Source of the DNA: Hyphococcus sp.
Lineage (GTDB): Bacteria; Pseudomonadota; Alphaproteobacteria; Caulobacterales; Parvularculaceae
Reading direction: 5' to 3'
Length of the DNA stretch: 64,000 bases
Assembly: GCA_021776335.1 (NCBI GenBank)
Contig: JAJFGB010000005.1
Coordinates: 62,001-126,000 of the forward strand
The translations under genes and the position numbers were made by a program. This document shows positions 25,176 to 33,647 of the stretch, one piece after another (position 1 is the stretch's first letter; the number at the start of each line of letters is the position of its first letter). The notes beneath the pieces are model-generated. The model saw nothing but the letters and a program-made list of their open reading frames with translations, did no database searches and was not told the DNA's origin.

Positions 25176-26476
25176 GTGGCGTTAGCCTCACCGGGCGCCT
25201 TTTCTAGCAACGCATCGCAGATATCGTTGAGAATTTTTGCGGTGTTATTTTCTGCCGCGCCACGCGCCGCCTCAATCATTGCTTTGCGTGTTTTTTCATC
25301 GTGCCATAGCCTGCGAATTGCCGTGGTGAGTTCGCGCTCGTTGCGTACGAGCGCCGCGCCGCCTGCGGCGCGCATATCGCCATAGGTTTCTACAAAATTA
25401 AAAGTATGTGGTCCGTGGAGGATTGCTGCGCCCAGGCGTGCGGGCTCAAGCGGATTGTGGCCACCTTTCGGTGTAATGCTGCCACCGACAAAGGCAATGT
25501 CGCTAAGGCGATAGAACACGCCAAGCTCGCCAAGCGTATCGGCAATGTAAATTTCCGTTTTCGAGTCAATGGCGCCACTTTCGGAGCGTTGTGCAAACTG
25601 CAGTGACTGCTCTGCTGCGAGTGCACAGACTTCGCCGCCGCGGCCGGGATGGCGCGGGGCGATGATTGTTAAAAGATTGGCGTGATCCTGGCGCAATAAT
25701 TGATGGGCATTGAGGACGATTTCCTCTTCGCCGAGATGGGTGCTGGCCGCCAGCCAGAAGGGACGGTCTCCAATTATTTCTTTCAGGCGCGTGATTTCAT
25801 TGTCATCAGCAGGCAGAGGCGGGGCAGCGCTTTTTAAATTGCCGAGCATGCCGACGACGCCGCCGGAAAGCGTCGTCAGACGCTCCGCATTCTGATAATC
25901 TTGCGCAATGATAGCGTCGAAAGAAGAGAGGATGCATTTGATTGAATTTGGCTGACGCTTCCAATCTTCAAAAGACCTTGGTGAAATGCGGCCGTTAACA
26001 AGCGTCATCGAGGGAATTTTTTCCCGTGCGCCGAGAATGAGGTTTGGCCAGAATTCAGATTCTACAAAGATCGCCGCATCAGGACGCCAATGATCGAGAA
26101 AATTGGAAACAAAGTCAGGATGATCAAGGGGAATATATTGATGAAAAGCGCCTTCCGGCAGGCGCTCGGCCATAAGGTTGGCTGAGGTGACGGTGCCGGT
26201 GGTGACGAGAAAATTGAGATCCGGGCGGCGGGTTCTCAGCTGTCGAACAAGTGGGACCACCGAAAGTGATTCGCCGACACTAGCGCCGTGGATCCAGATA
26301 AGGCCGCCATCAGGGCGGTTTCTAGTCGTGATGCCGCGTCGTTCATTTATTCTGGCGGGGTCTTCCTTGCCTTTTTTTAATCGATGGCGAAGGGCGAAAT
26401 TGGCGACAGGCTCGGCAGCGCGGCTGAGCGAGCGGTAAATCTTCAGGCTCAGCGGTTCTTGAACGCGCATCGGCAT
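25172..26476 (-). CDS. waaA: 3-deoxy-D-manno-octulosonic acid transferase
   Basis: A 434-residue GT-B glycosyltransferase (also called kdtA) that transfers Kdo from CMP-Kdo to lipid IVA. The N-terminal GT-N block IWIHGASVGES, VESEFWPNLI and, in the C-terminal half, FVGGSITPKGGHNPLEPA are diagnostic. An N-terminal amphipathic/membrane segment is expected. It starts seven bases after the DUF374 gene ends. Mono-, di- or multi-functionality cannot be read from sequence. Confidence 0.95.
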   Translation of the reverse strand: MPMRVQEPLSLKIYRSLSRAAEPVANFALRHRLKKGKEDPARINERRGITTRNRPDGGLIWIHGASVGESLSVVPLVRQLRTRRPDLNFLVTTGTVTSANLMAERLPEGAFHQYIPLDHPDFVSNFLDHWRPDAAIFVESEFWPNLILGAREKIPSMTLVNGRISPRSFEDWKRQPNSIKCILSSFDAIIAQDYQNAERLTTLSGGVVGMLGNLKSAAPPLPADDNEITRLKEIIGDRPFWLAASTHLGEEEIVLNAHQLLRQDHANLLTIIAPRHPGRGGEVCALAAEQSLQFAQRSESGAIDSKTEIYIADTLGELGVFYRLSDIAFVGGSITPKGGHNPLEPARLGAAILHGPHTFNFVETYGDMRAAGGAALVRNERELTTAIRRLWHDEKTRKAMIEAARGAAENNTAKILNDICDALLEKAPGEANAT

Positions 26477-26483
26477 CGGAAGT

Positions 26484-27212
26484 TTATGTACTTTCTCTGG
26501 TGTGATGGCGGCGAGCGCCCAGTCCGGTCATCCTGTCAGCATCTTGTGTCACGCTGATCAAGGCGTTTTCGACTGACTGGCGCGTAGTTTCAACCATTGC
26601 CGGGTCGTTTTCAGGCGATGGTTCAATGATGGGCCCAATAATGACGGCACAGCGGGAAAATGGCCAAGCTATGAGGAAGCGATCCCAGCTTTTCAAAAAC
26701 CTGCCTCGAGACACTGAAACACCCATCGGCGCGATAGGCGCGCCGGCGAGCTGCGCAATGCGGATGACGCCGGGACTGACTTTCTCGCCCGGGCCGCGCG
26801 GCCCGTCGGGGGTGACTCCGACCAGATGACCCTTGGAGAGCACCTCCAGCATCTCTGCCGATGCTGCGACGCCGCCTTTATCGCGGTTGCGTTTTTTTGG
26901 GTTTGCGGCTGAGCCGCGTATGAATTCAAGGCCGAATGATTTGACGCTGTCGGTGATAATATCGCCATCCCGGTGGGCCGAAATCAGCATGAAAAACCGT
27001 CTCGCGGTTCGTCGCCGCATTGTCGGCGCCATCATCAGCCGGCCATGCCAAAATACGACGATCACGCCCTGGCCCCGCTCTGCGGCAGCCTCCACATGGT
27101 CAAGGCCGATGATCGTCCATTTGGAGGTGGTATGAACAAAATGAATATAAGCGCCGATTAGAAAACTGGCGATTCTCGCCACGAAGGCGCTTTTGGCGAG
27201 GCGTTTGAGCAT
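26484..27212 (-). CDS. DUF374 lysophospholipid-acyltransferase-like protein
   Basis: About 242 residues, with DUF374 features: VVFWHGRLMM (catalytic-type His), ISAHRDGDIITDSVKSFGLEFIRGS, and GVTPDGPRGPGEKVSPGVI. The family is acyltransferase-like and in alphaproteobacteria is usually encoded beside waaA/lpxK, so a role in lipid A acylation is inferred. I use the ATG giving MLKRLAKS, nine codons inside the longest frame (27239), because a GGAA-type site lies ahead of it and the first span then sits at the N-terminus. It begins the lipid A operon and is divergent from msbA. Confidence 0.87.
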   Translation of the reverse strand: MLKRLAKSAFVARIASFLIGAYIHFVHTTSKWTIIGLDHVEAAAERGQGVIVVFWHGRLMMAPTMRRRTARRFFMLISAHRDGDIITDSVKSFGLEFIRGSAANPKKRNRDKGGVAASAEMLEVLSKGHLVGVTPDGPRGPGEKVSPGVIRIAQLAGAPIAPMGVSVSRGRFLKSWDRFLIAWPFSRCAVIIGPIIEPSPENDPAMVETTRQSVENALISVTQDADRMTGLGARRHHTREST

Positions 27213-27319
27213 GAAATACAGGCGTTCCTCATTTTTCATTTTTGGTCAATAGCTTGCCTGACGCGGCGGCGCTCGCGATGATGCTGGCGCACTGACAATC
27301 AGGGTCTGGAATATCAATC

Positions 27320-29101
27320 GTGGACGCCGCCAAGCCGCCAGCAAAGAGTAATGAAAAATCTTCCGCCACGCTCGCCTTGCGGTTGTGGCGGGATTATCTG
27401 TCGCGTTATTGGCCGCGACTGGCGCTCTCGCTGATCGCGATGGCAATTTATGCGGGCTCCATGGCGCTTATTCCGGTCGGTGTTGAATGGATCAATGCAG
27501 GTTTTTCAGACGGGGGCTCGCGATTTTCACCAAGCATCGCCGATGTTGTCATCTGGGGTCCGATTTTTGTGCTTTTACTCGGTGTCGTGAATGCGATGGC
27601 GCAATATTGGCAGACCCGGTTGAGTGCGGGCGCTGCGCTGTCCACCTTGTGCGATCTGCAAAATGACATGTTCGACAAACTTATGGCGCTGGATTTGACG
27701 CAACAGCACTCGGAAGTCTCTGGACAGACCATTTCCCGGTTTACAAATGATACATTGGTTTTGCGTGAAACCCTGACGCGCGCGGCGCTTTCAGTCAGCG
27801 CCGTACTGACCCTTTGCGCACTGGTGGCCAGGTTATTTTTCTATGATTGGGTGCTGACCCTCGCCGTGCTCGCGATTTATCCGTTGATCGGAATCCCTGT
27901 TGGAAGGATTGGTCGATTGTTGCGCGACACTTCGTCCAAAGCGCAACACCAGGCTGGGGATATCATCGCGTTGGTCGGCGAGACACTGACCGGCGCGAGA
28001 ATGGTCAAATCTTATCAGCTAGAACCGCTGGAACGCGCGCGTGCCGGTGATGCATTTGCAACCAGGCTCGGGCTCTTAAAAAAGATGGCTTATACGCGCG
28101 CTCTCAATGAACCGCTGATACTTGTTGCTGGCAGCATGGCGTTTGGCATTGTCGTTGCGGTGGGCGCGTGGCGGATATCAAGCGGCGCCCTCAATGGGCC
28201 GGCATTTACCGCCTTTATTGTTACGCTGCTGTTGGTTTCCCAGCCAGCGCGCGCGCTCGGCACCATCAATGCAGTTATGCAGGAAGGCTTCGGCGCCTTT
28301 GAGCGGATGCTGTCGCTGATCGATACGCGTCCGGCAATAAAAAATGCAGACGGCGCCGTTGATCTTGGCGCCGGACCCGGCGCCATCCGTTTCGACAATA
28401 TCGGTTTTGCCTATCGCGCCGACGTAAAAGCACTGAACGGTGTGACCCTCGAAATCGCCGCCGGATCGATGGTTGCGCTTGTCGGAGAATCTGGTTCAGG
28501 GAAATCGACATTGATGAATCTATTGCCGCGGCTTTATGAGCCGGGAACCGGGCAGATACTGATCGATGGCGAAGACGTAACGCGCGTAACATTGCGCAGC
28601 CTGCGCGCGCGCATTGCCATGGTTAGTCAGGACGCCATTGTCTTTAACATGTCGGCGTTGGAAAATATTGCATTTGGTCGCCCAAGCGCCTCGCGTGCGG
28701 AAATCATCAAAGCGGCGACTGATGCTGCCGCCAATGACTTTATCAGCGTTTTGCCGAACGGGTATGACACGCCGCTGGGGGAGGGCGGGACTTCTCTTTC
28801 GGGCGGACAGCGGCAGCGCATTGCTCTTGCGCGGGCTTTCTTAAAAGATGCGCCGATTCTTTTAATGGATGAGGCCACGTCAGCCCTTGATGCGGAAAGC
28901 GAGACAAAAGTTCAGGAAGCTTTGAAGCGCCTAACCAGAGGCCGCACGACCCTTGTGATTGCGCATCGCTTGTCGACCGTCAAAGATGCTGATCTTATCG
29001 CCGTAATGGATCGGGGCCGCATTATCGAGATCGGCAAACATGATGAGTTGATTGAGAAAGGCGGCGCATATGCGCGTCAGGCCGCATTGCAATTGGCATA
29101 A
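27320..29101 (+). CDS. ABC transporter, MsbA-like fused permease/ATPase
   Basis: A 593-residue exporter half: six membrane spans (to about residue 320) then an ATPase domain with Walker A GESGSGKST (about 389-397), signature LSGGQRQRIALARA (about 493) and Walker B ILLMDEATSALD (about 513). Its divergent position next to the waaA-lpxK operon suggests it flips lipid A-core across the inner membrane like MsbA. The start appears to be GTG, with only a weak, distant AGGG upstream. General multidrug or lipid export is the alternative. Confidence 0.9.
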   Translation: MDAAKPPAKSNEKSSATLALRLWRDYLSRYWPRLALSLIAMAIYAGSMALIPVGVEWINAGFSDGGSRFSPSIADVVIWGPIFVLLLGVVNAMAQYWQTRLSAGAALSTLCDLQNDMFDKLMALDLTQQHSEVSGQTISRFTNDTLVLRETLTRAALSVSAVLTLCALVARLFFYDWVLTLAVLAIYPLIGIPVGRIGRLLRDTSSKAQHQAGDIIALVGETLTGARMVKSYQLEPLERARAGDAFATRLGLLKKMAYTRALNEPLILVAGSMAFGIVVAVGAWRISSGALNGPAFTAFIVTLLLVSQPARALGTINAVMQEGFGAFERMLSLIDTRPAIKNADGAVDLGAGPGAIRFDNIGFAYRADVKALNGVTLEIAAGSMVALVGESGSGKSTLMNLLPRLYEPGTGQILIDGEDVTRVTLRSLRARIAMVSQDAIVFNMSALENIAFGRPSASRAEIIKAATDAAANDFISVLPNGYDTPLGEGGTSLSGGQRQRIALARAFLKDAPILLMDEATSALDAESETKVQEALKRLTRGRTTLVIAHRLSTVKDADLIAVMDRGRIIEIGKHDELIEKGGAYARQAALQLA

Positions 29102-29148
29102 TCGGCTTTAGGGTCTGGGGCGGAAAATCTTTTTGTGAGTGTTCTTTC

Positions 29149-29811
29149 ATGAGCCAGACGTCTGACTATTTCGATCAGGGATTTGTTTTTTTGGAGGGGT
29201 TGTTGCCGCGCGAGGTCGCGAGCGCTTATCTCTCGATCATGCAAAAAGCGGTGGGGGATACGCCTGAATTGCAAAAACGCTTTCGAGCAAGCGCACACGC
29301 TGTAACGCAGCCATCGCTGGAGCTTTTCAGCCAGCATTTTCCATTTTCACTGGGCATTTTGTGGGGCCTGACACCTGTGATGGAGGGGGTTGTTGGTAAA
29401 AAATTATTGCCTTCTTATGCTTATGGACGGGTTTATCCGAAGGGCGCGCGCCTTGATGTTCACAGTGATCGAAAGTCGAATGAGCATAGCATCAATCTGA
29501 CACTCGGATATTCAGACGACATAGTTTGGGATTTCAATATGGAGTCCAGGCAACTTTCGGAAGGCGAAATACTAAATCCAGTTCCGGCAAAAGATTTTGG
29601 CGCGAATGATTATGTTAATATCAAAATGAACCCAGGCGATGCAGCCGCCTATCGCGGCGTTCATTTCCGCCACGCACGCATGACGCCGAATCCAAACGCA
29701 TGGTCGGCACATTTATTTATGGGTTGGGTTGATCGCGACGGACCTTTTAAAGATCAGGCATTTGACAAATTAGGCTTACCACGACCCGCCGAGTTTTTTT
29801 TCGAACCGTGA
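29149..29811 (+). CDS. Possible 2-oxoglutarate/Fe(II) dioxygenase-like protein
   Basis: A 220-residue soluble protein. A cupin-type iron site is suggested by H105-x-D107 (VHSDRKSNEHS) and a distal His at H172 or H175 (RGVHFRHAR), with R178 a few residues further as a possible 2-oxoglutarate anchor. This HxD...H spacing fits the 2OG-Fe(II) oxygenase/phytanoyl-CoA dioxygenase superfamily, but I do not recognise a named subfamily. It follows msbA by 47 bases on the same strand inside a lipid A neighbourhood, so hydroxylation of a lipid or sugar is a contextual guess. Confidence 0.6.
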   Translation: MSQTSDYFDQGFVFLEGLLPREVASAYLSIMQKAVGDTPELQKRFRASAHAVTQPSLELFSQHFPFSLGILWGLTPVMEGVVGKKLLPSYAYGRVYPKGARLDVHSDRKSNEHSINLTLGYSDDIVWDFNMESRQLSEGEILNPVPAKDFGANDYVNIKMNPGDAAAYRGVHFRHARMTPNPNAWSAHLFMGWVDRDGPFKDQAFDKLGLPRPAEFFFEP

Positions 29812-29825
29812 GTGTTGAAGGCTGG

Positions 29826-30524
29826 TTATTCCCGTCGCAATATCCACTCCGTCAGAATATTACCCCAGCGCGTTGCACGAAAGCTCTCTTTGATCTTTTT
29901 GGGGTCATAGGCGCTGTCGACCCAGGAGAAAAAACCTTCCACTGAGGAAGGTGATTTTCCATTTTCGCCTGCATACGCAATATACTGCTCAAAGGCATAA
30001 TCTATGACGCCAGTCTTTCCTTGCTTCACATGGCCATATTTGAATGAGAGCTGTTCCATCGCCTGATCAAGGGGCGCACCTTCGTGGAAGAACATATAAA
30101 GGGTCGCCATCAACCCGGCGCGATCGGCGCCGGATTTACAATGCATCATGGCTGGGTATTCAATTTCTTCAAAGAGCTTGCGCGCACCGTAAAGCGCATC
30201 TCTTGATGGCGCTTCTCGCGAGAATACGCGAAATGTTACAAACTTCAGACCAAGTTTCGCGCAGGCTTCTTCTTCCAGGAAGAAATACCCGTTTGGATTG
30301 TCGCCGCGCAGATTGATGATTGTTTTTATACCGCGGGCTTTCCACCGTTTCAGATCAACAGGTGACGGCTGATAGCTGCGCCACAATTTGCCTGCGGCTA
30401 CTTCATGAGTGTTGTCGTAAAATTTGCGCAGGATCCCGTGATCGCCAAGCATCAATTCGCGCCAGGCGCGGCGGCGGCCTTGCGGAGTCGCGAATTCTTC
30501 ACGAGTAACGGCGCGGGCGCCCAT
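29826..30524 (-). CDS. Dual-specificity/tyrosine-phosphatase-fold protein, possible lipid A phosphatase (CtpA-like)
   Basis: A 232-residue phosphatase with the intact CX5R loop HCKSGADRAG: nucleophile C129 and R135. IKTIINLRGDNP (about 70-81) is typical of the DSP fold. There is no signal peptide. It is nine bases downstream of DUF4170 and close to waaA/lpxK/lpxL. In Caulobacter an essential phosphatase of this fold, CtpA, is needed for lipid A lacking phosphates. Position and fold make a similar envelope role likely, but this rests on context rather than alignment. Protein-tyrosine phosphatase is the alternative. Confidence 0.82.
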   Translation of the reverse strand: MGARAVTREEFATPQGRRRAWRELMLGDHGILRKFYDNTHEVAAGKLWRSYQPSPVDLKRWKARGIKTIINLRGDNPNGYFFLEEEACAKLGLKFVTFRVFSREAPSRDALYGARKLFEEIEYPAMMHCKSGADRAGLMATLYMFFHEGAPLDQAMEQLSFKYGHVKQGKTGVIDYAFEQYIAYAGENGKSPSSVEGFFSWVDSAYDPKKIKESFRATRWGNILTEWILRRE

Positions 30525-30533
30525 CGGTCTTCG

Positions 30534-30767
30534 CTAAAACTTTCCGTCGCCGTCGGGATCGAGAAGCTTGTGCATATGGACGACGAAATAACGCATATGC
30601 GCGTTATCGACGGTTGCCTGCGCTTTTGCGCGCCACGCTTTTTCTGCGGAGGCGTAGTCGGGAAAGACACCGACAATATCGAGGTCATCGAGGTTGCGAA
30701 AATTGCATTCCTCAAGGTTTTCAAGCTCGCCGCCAAACACCAGATGCAGCAATTGTTTGTCAGACAT
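30534..30767 (-). CDS. DUF4170 family protein
   Basis: A 77-residue protein: LLHLVFGGELENLEECNF, VGVFPDYASAEKAWRAKAQ, RYFVVHMHKLLDPD. DUF4170 is an alphaproteobacterial family of unknown function usually found between pmbA/cysQ and waaA/lpxK genes, as here. The start is the ATG at 30767, because GGAG lies about six bases upstream; the longer frame (30779) has no site. It is 24 bases after pmbA and nine bases before the phosphatase gene. Confidence 0.87.
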   Translation of the reverse strand: MSDKQLLHLVFGGELENLEECNFRNLDDLDIVGVFPDYASAEKAWRAKAQATVDNAHMRYFVVHMHKLLDPDGDGKF

Positions 30768-30791
30768 GGAAAACTCCATTTATGAAAATAA

Positions 30792-32135
30792 CTAGTCGCC
30801 CGCGATCGTCATGGACGGGATTAAAACGCTCGGCGCATTGGTGGCGCCGCGAAACTCAAGATCATTTGCGGGTATAAGCCCTGCAAACATCTCCAGGAGA
30901 TTGCCGGCGATGGTAATCTCGCTCACCGGATAAACAATGACGCCTGCCTCAAACCAAAAACCGGAACAACCAACAGAATAGTCGCCTGTATTCGAATTAA
31001 CCTGGGGCCCGAACATGTCCGTAACGAGGAGGCCTTCTTTGGCCTGCGTGATCAAATCGCTGAGGGTCGCCGCGCCGGCTTCAAGGTAAAGATTGGTGGC
31101 CCCTGATCCCGGCGCCCCGCCGGTTCCACGCGATGCGCGAGCATTGGTTTCAAGGCCGAGTTGCCGCGCCTGGCTTGTATTCATCAGCCAATCAGTGAGC
31201 GCGCCATTTTTGATCAGGTCGATGCGTGCATTCGTGACGCCTTCGCCATCAAAAGGGCGCGAACCCGCGCCGCGTGCAATATGCGGGTCATCAACCACAT
31301 TGATGCCTGTGGCAAAGAGTTTCTCGCCTTTTTTATCTTTTAAAAAACTGACGCCGCGTGCGATTGCTGCCCCATTTGCAGCGCCCGCGAGATGCGACAG
31401 CAGCGAACGCGACAGCCGGTTGTCGAAGATAACCGGCGCTGGACGGCTCTTTAGTTTTTTTGGCGACAGGCGTTTGACGGTGCGCTCACCGGCGTTTTTG
31501 CCAATCGCAGCGGCCGGCATAAGGTCGACGATATGAGTTTTGGAATCATAATCATAATCGCGTTCCATGCCATTGTCGTCCTGCGCCAGGACGCTGACGG
31601 AAACCGAATGATTTGCCCCGCCAGACTGGCCGAAGAATCCGTGGCTCGTTGCGAACCATTTCTGGCCTTCGCCATAGCTGGCGCCAGCGCCGCCGGAATT
31701 AACGACGCCCTCAATGGCAAGGGCGGCGGCTTCACATTCTGCAGCGCGGGTTTTCAAGTCTTCTGTCGAAGGTTCAGCGTAGTCGCCTAGATCGAGTTCC
31801 TGGAAAGGTGGTTGGGCGAGCCTTTCTTCCGGCGCTAGGCCGCAATAGGGGTCTTCCGGCGCTGCCTTGGCCATGGCGGCGCAACGTGTTGCGAGTTCTT
31901 TCAGTGATGCGCGGGACTGATCTGTCGTTGAAACGCTTGCCTGGCGTTTGCCGACCATAATGCGCAGCCCAAGATCGGTGCTTTCGGACCGCTCAACATC
32001 CTCAAGGTTACCCATACGCCAGGAAACCCCGTGGGAAACGCCCTGATAGAGAACGGCGTCGGCGGCCTCCGCGCCGGCAGCGCGTGCGTCGGCGAGGAGG
32101 GCTTCGAGAATCGATTCGGCTTCATTGTTTTGCAT
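30792..32135 (-). CDS. pmbA: TldD/PmbA family metalloprotease subunit (PmbA/TldE)
   Basis: About 447 residues. N-terminal LLADARAAGAEAADAVLYQG, GLRIMVGKRQASVSTTD and C-terminal YSVGCSGFWFEAG with YPVSEITIAGNLLEMF are characteristic of PmbA. TldD-PmbA is a cytoplasmic heterodimeric protease that removes leader peptides and degrades unfolded peptides; the zinc-binding HExxxH belongs to TldD, which is not in the window. I choose the ATG giving MQNNEAES, since the longer frame (32213) overlaps the upstream GST gene and adds 26 residues unlike the family. It sits in a GATase - GST - pmbA - DUF4170 - phosphatase series. Confidence 0.92.
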   Translation of the reverse strand: MQNNEAESILEALLADARAAGAEAADAVLYQGVSHGVSWRMGNLEDVERSESTDLGLRIMVGKRQASVSTTDQSRASLKELATRCAAMAKAAPEDPYCGLAPEERLAQPPFQELDLGDYAEPSTEDLKTRAAECEAAALAIEGVVNSGGAGASYGEGQKWFATSHGFFGQSGGANHSVSVSVLAQDDNGMERDYDYDSKTHIVDLMPAAAIGKNAGERTVKRLSPKKLKSRPAPVIFDNRLSRSLLSHLAGAANGAAIARGVSFLKDKKGEKLFATGINVVDDPHIARGAGSRPFDGEGVTNARIDLIKNGALTDWLMNTSQARQLGLETNARASRGTGGAPGSGATNLYLEAGAATLSDLITQAKEGLLVTDMFGPQVNSNTGDYSVGCSGFWFEAGVIVYPVSEITIAGNLLEMFAGLIPANDLEFRGATNAPSVLIPSMTIAGD

Positions 32136-32176
32136 GGGCGCCGAGATAAAGGGTTGGGGCGCAAGGCGCAAGCCGC

Positions 32177-32839
32177 TCAGGAGCCCGTCTGCATCTTCGC
32201 TCCGTCGCCCCATTCTTTCATCGTCGGCAGGGCGCTCATTGCCTCTATATAGGCGGCTGCGTCCGCACTCAGTTCGAGCGGGCCATAGGTGGTAAAGCGC
32301 GAGACCACGGGTGCATACATTGCGTCGGCGATAGAGAAGACGCCAAACAAAAACGGTCCACCGGATTCATGCTTTGCGCCAAATTTGGTCCGGCACTCGC
32401 CCCAGATCTGAGCGATGCGGTCGATGTCGCGCTGAACCCCGCCGGAGGTGAGGTGTTTCAGGTCCTGACGCAAAAACTGCATAGGCCAAACCGCGCGCAT
32501 GGCGCCAAAGCCTGAATGCATTTCAGCAGAGACGGCGCGGGCATGGGCGCGCGCCTTTATGTCTGCAGGCCAAAGCTGCTTTTCGGGGTATAGTTCATTC
32601 AGATATTCTGCGATGGCGAGCGAATCCCATATTCTGATTTCGTCGCTATCGGTTGTATGCGCTAAAAATGGCACGAGGCCTGAGGGTGAGGTTTCTGCGA
32701 GAACTTTTCGCGTTTCAGGTTGGTCGAGTCTTATATTTTTTTCCGCAAACGGAATGCCTGCCTGCTTCATTAATATCCATGGCCGCAATGACCAGGAAGA
32801 AAGGTTCTTGTCTCCAATGGTGAGCGTTAAGTCAGTCAT
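32177..32839 (-). CDS. Glutathione S-transferase family protein
   Basis: About 220 residues with a thioredoxin-like N-terminal domain (LTLTIGDKNLSSWSLRPWILMKQ; the Ser pair in NLSSWS takes the position of the catalytic Ser/Cys) and an all-helical C-terminal domain. SGLVPFLA and WDSLAIAEYL contribute glutathione binding. The substrate is unknown. The start is ATG at 32839 or the adjoining GTG at 32842; either abuts the glutamine amidotransferase stop, so the two genes are coupled. Confidence 0.88.
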   Translation of the reverse strand: MTDLTLTIGDKNLSSWSLRPWILMKQAGIPFAEKNIRLDQPETRKVLAETSPSGLVPFLAHTTDSDEIRIWDSLAIAEYLNELYPEKQLWPADIKARAHARAVSAEMHSGFGAMRAVWPMQFLRQDLKHLTSGGVQRDIDRIAQIWGECRTKFGAKHESGGPFLFGVFSIADAMYAPVVSRFTTYGPLELSADAAAYIEAMSALPTMKEWGDGAKMQTGS

Positions 32840-32842
32840 CAC

Positions 32843-33556
32843 TTACCTCGCATGTTGCATCAGAAAATTAACGATCCAATTCGCGATGAGGTCGCGATCG
32901 GATTTATGGGTCAGGCTGTCGAGACCGGCGCTGACGCGGTCTTCCGGGATTCGGCCGCGGCGCAGGCGCATCAGCGCGGCCGCATAATCATGAGAAAATT
33001 CCGGATGCTGTTGGAATGATATGGCGGGGCCTTGGGCATAGTCGATGACGCCATTGGGGCAAAATGTCGAGCCGCCGAGAACGCGTGCGCCGTCGGGCGG
33101 CTGGGTGACTTGATCCTGATGAGAGACAGCGCAGGCAGCGCGAGATTGCATGGGCGTCATCCAGCCGACGCCGGTGATTAAATCATAACTGTGCGCGCCA
33201 ACGCCCCAGCCCTTGGCGGATTTTTCAACTGTGCCGCCGAAAGCCTGGGCCAGAAGTTGATGGCCGAAACATATCCCGACGGTGGGTTTACCAGCCGCAA
33301 TGGCGCGTCGCAGAAAATCCTCCGTGGGGGCGATCCAGTCATGGCCGTCATAAACGCCGGCGGGCGAACCGGTGATGATAAGGGCGTCAAAGGCGCTTAG
33401 TGGAGGCGCGGCGTCACCGCGAAAAACCGGCGTTGTCGAAAATGATAAATCTGGCCCGAGCGGGGTCAATACCCGCTCAATCATTGAAGGATAGCCGCCG
33501 AACTGATCTTTAAGGGGCGCCGGCGGTTCGCCGGTTTCAATTATGTGCAACTGCAT
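32843..33556 (-). CDS. Class I glutamine amidotransferase (GuaA-like domain protein)
   Basis: A 237-residue free-standing amidotransferase domain. The triad is C96 (GICFGHQLLAQ), H184 and E186 (QQHPEFS), with SHQDQV preceding. Such stand-alone proteins, related to the GMP synthase glutaminase domain, hydrolyse gamma-glutamyl amides or transfer ammonia; the acceptor is not known here. It is first in the minus-strand series running to the phosphatase gene and divergent from the enoyl-CoA hydratase. Confidence 0.87.
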   Translation of the reverse strand: MQLHIIETGEPPAPLKDQFGGYPSMIERVLTPLGPDLSFSTTPVFRGDAAPPLSAFDALIITGSPAGVYDGHDWIAPTEDFLRRAIAAGKPTVGICFGHQLLAQAFGGTVEKSAKGWGVGAHSYDLITGVGWMTPMQSRAACAVSHQDQVTQPPDGARVLGGSTFCPNGVIDYAQGPAISFQQHPEFSHDYAAALMRLRRGRIPEDRVSAGLDSLTHKSDRDLIANWIVNFLMQHAR

Positions 33557-33647
33557 AAGGCGTTTTCCTGCTGTAGTAGGGTCTTGATCCCTTGACCCTC
33601 ATCGCGTCAAGTCACGAAAAATGATGTTGTGATCAGCAGGAGTATAT

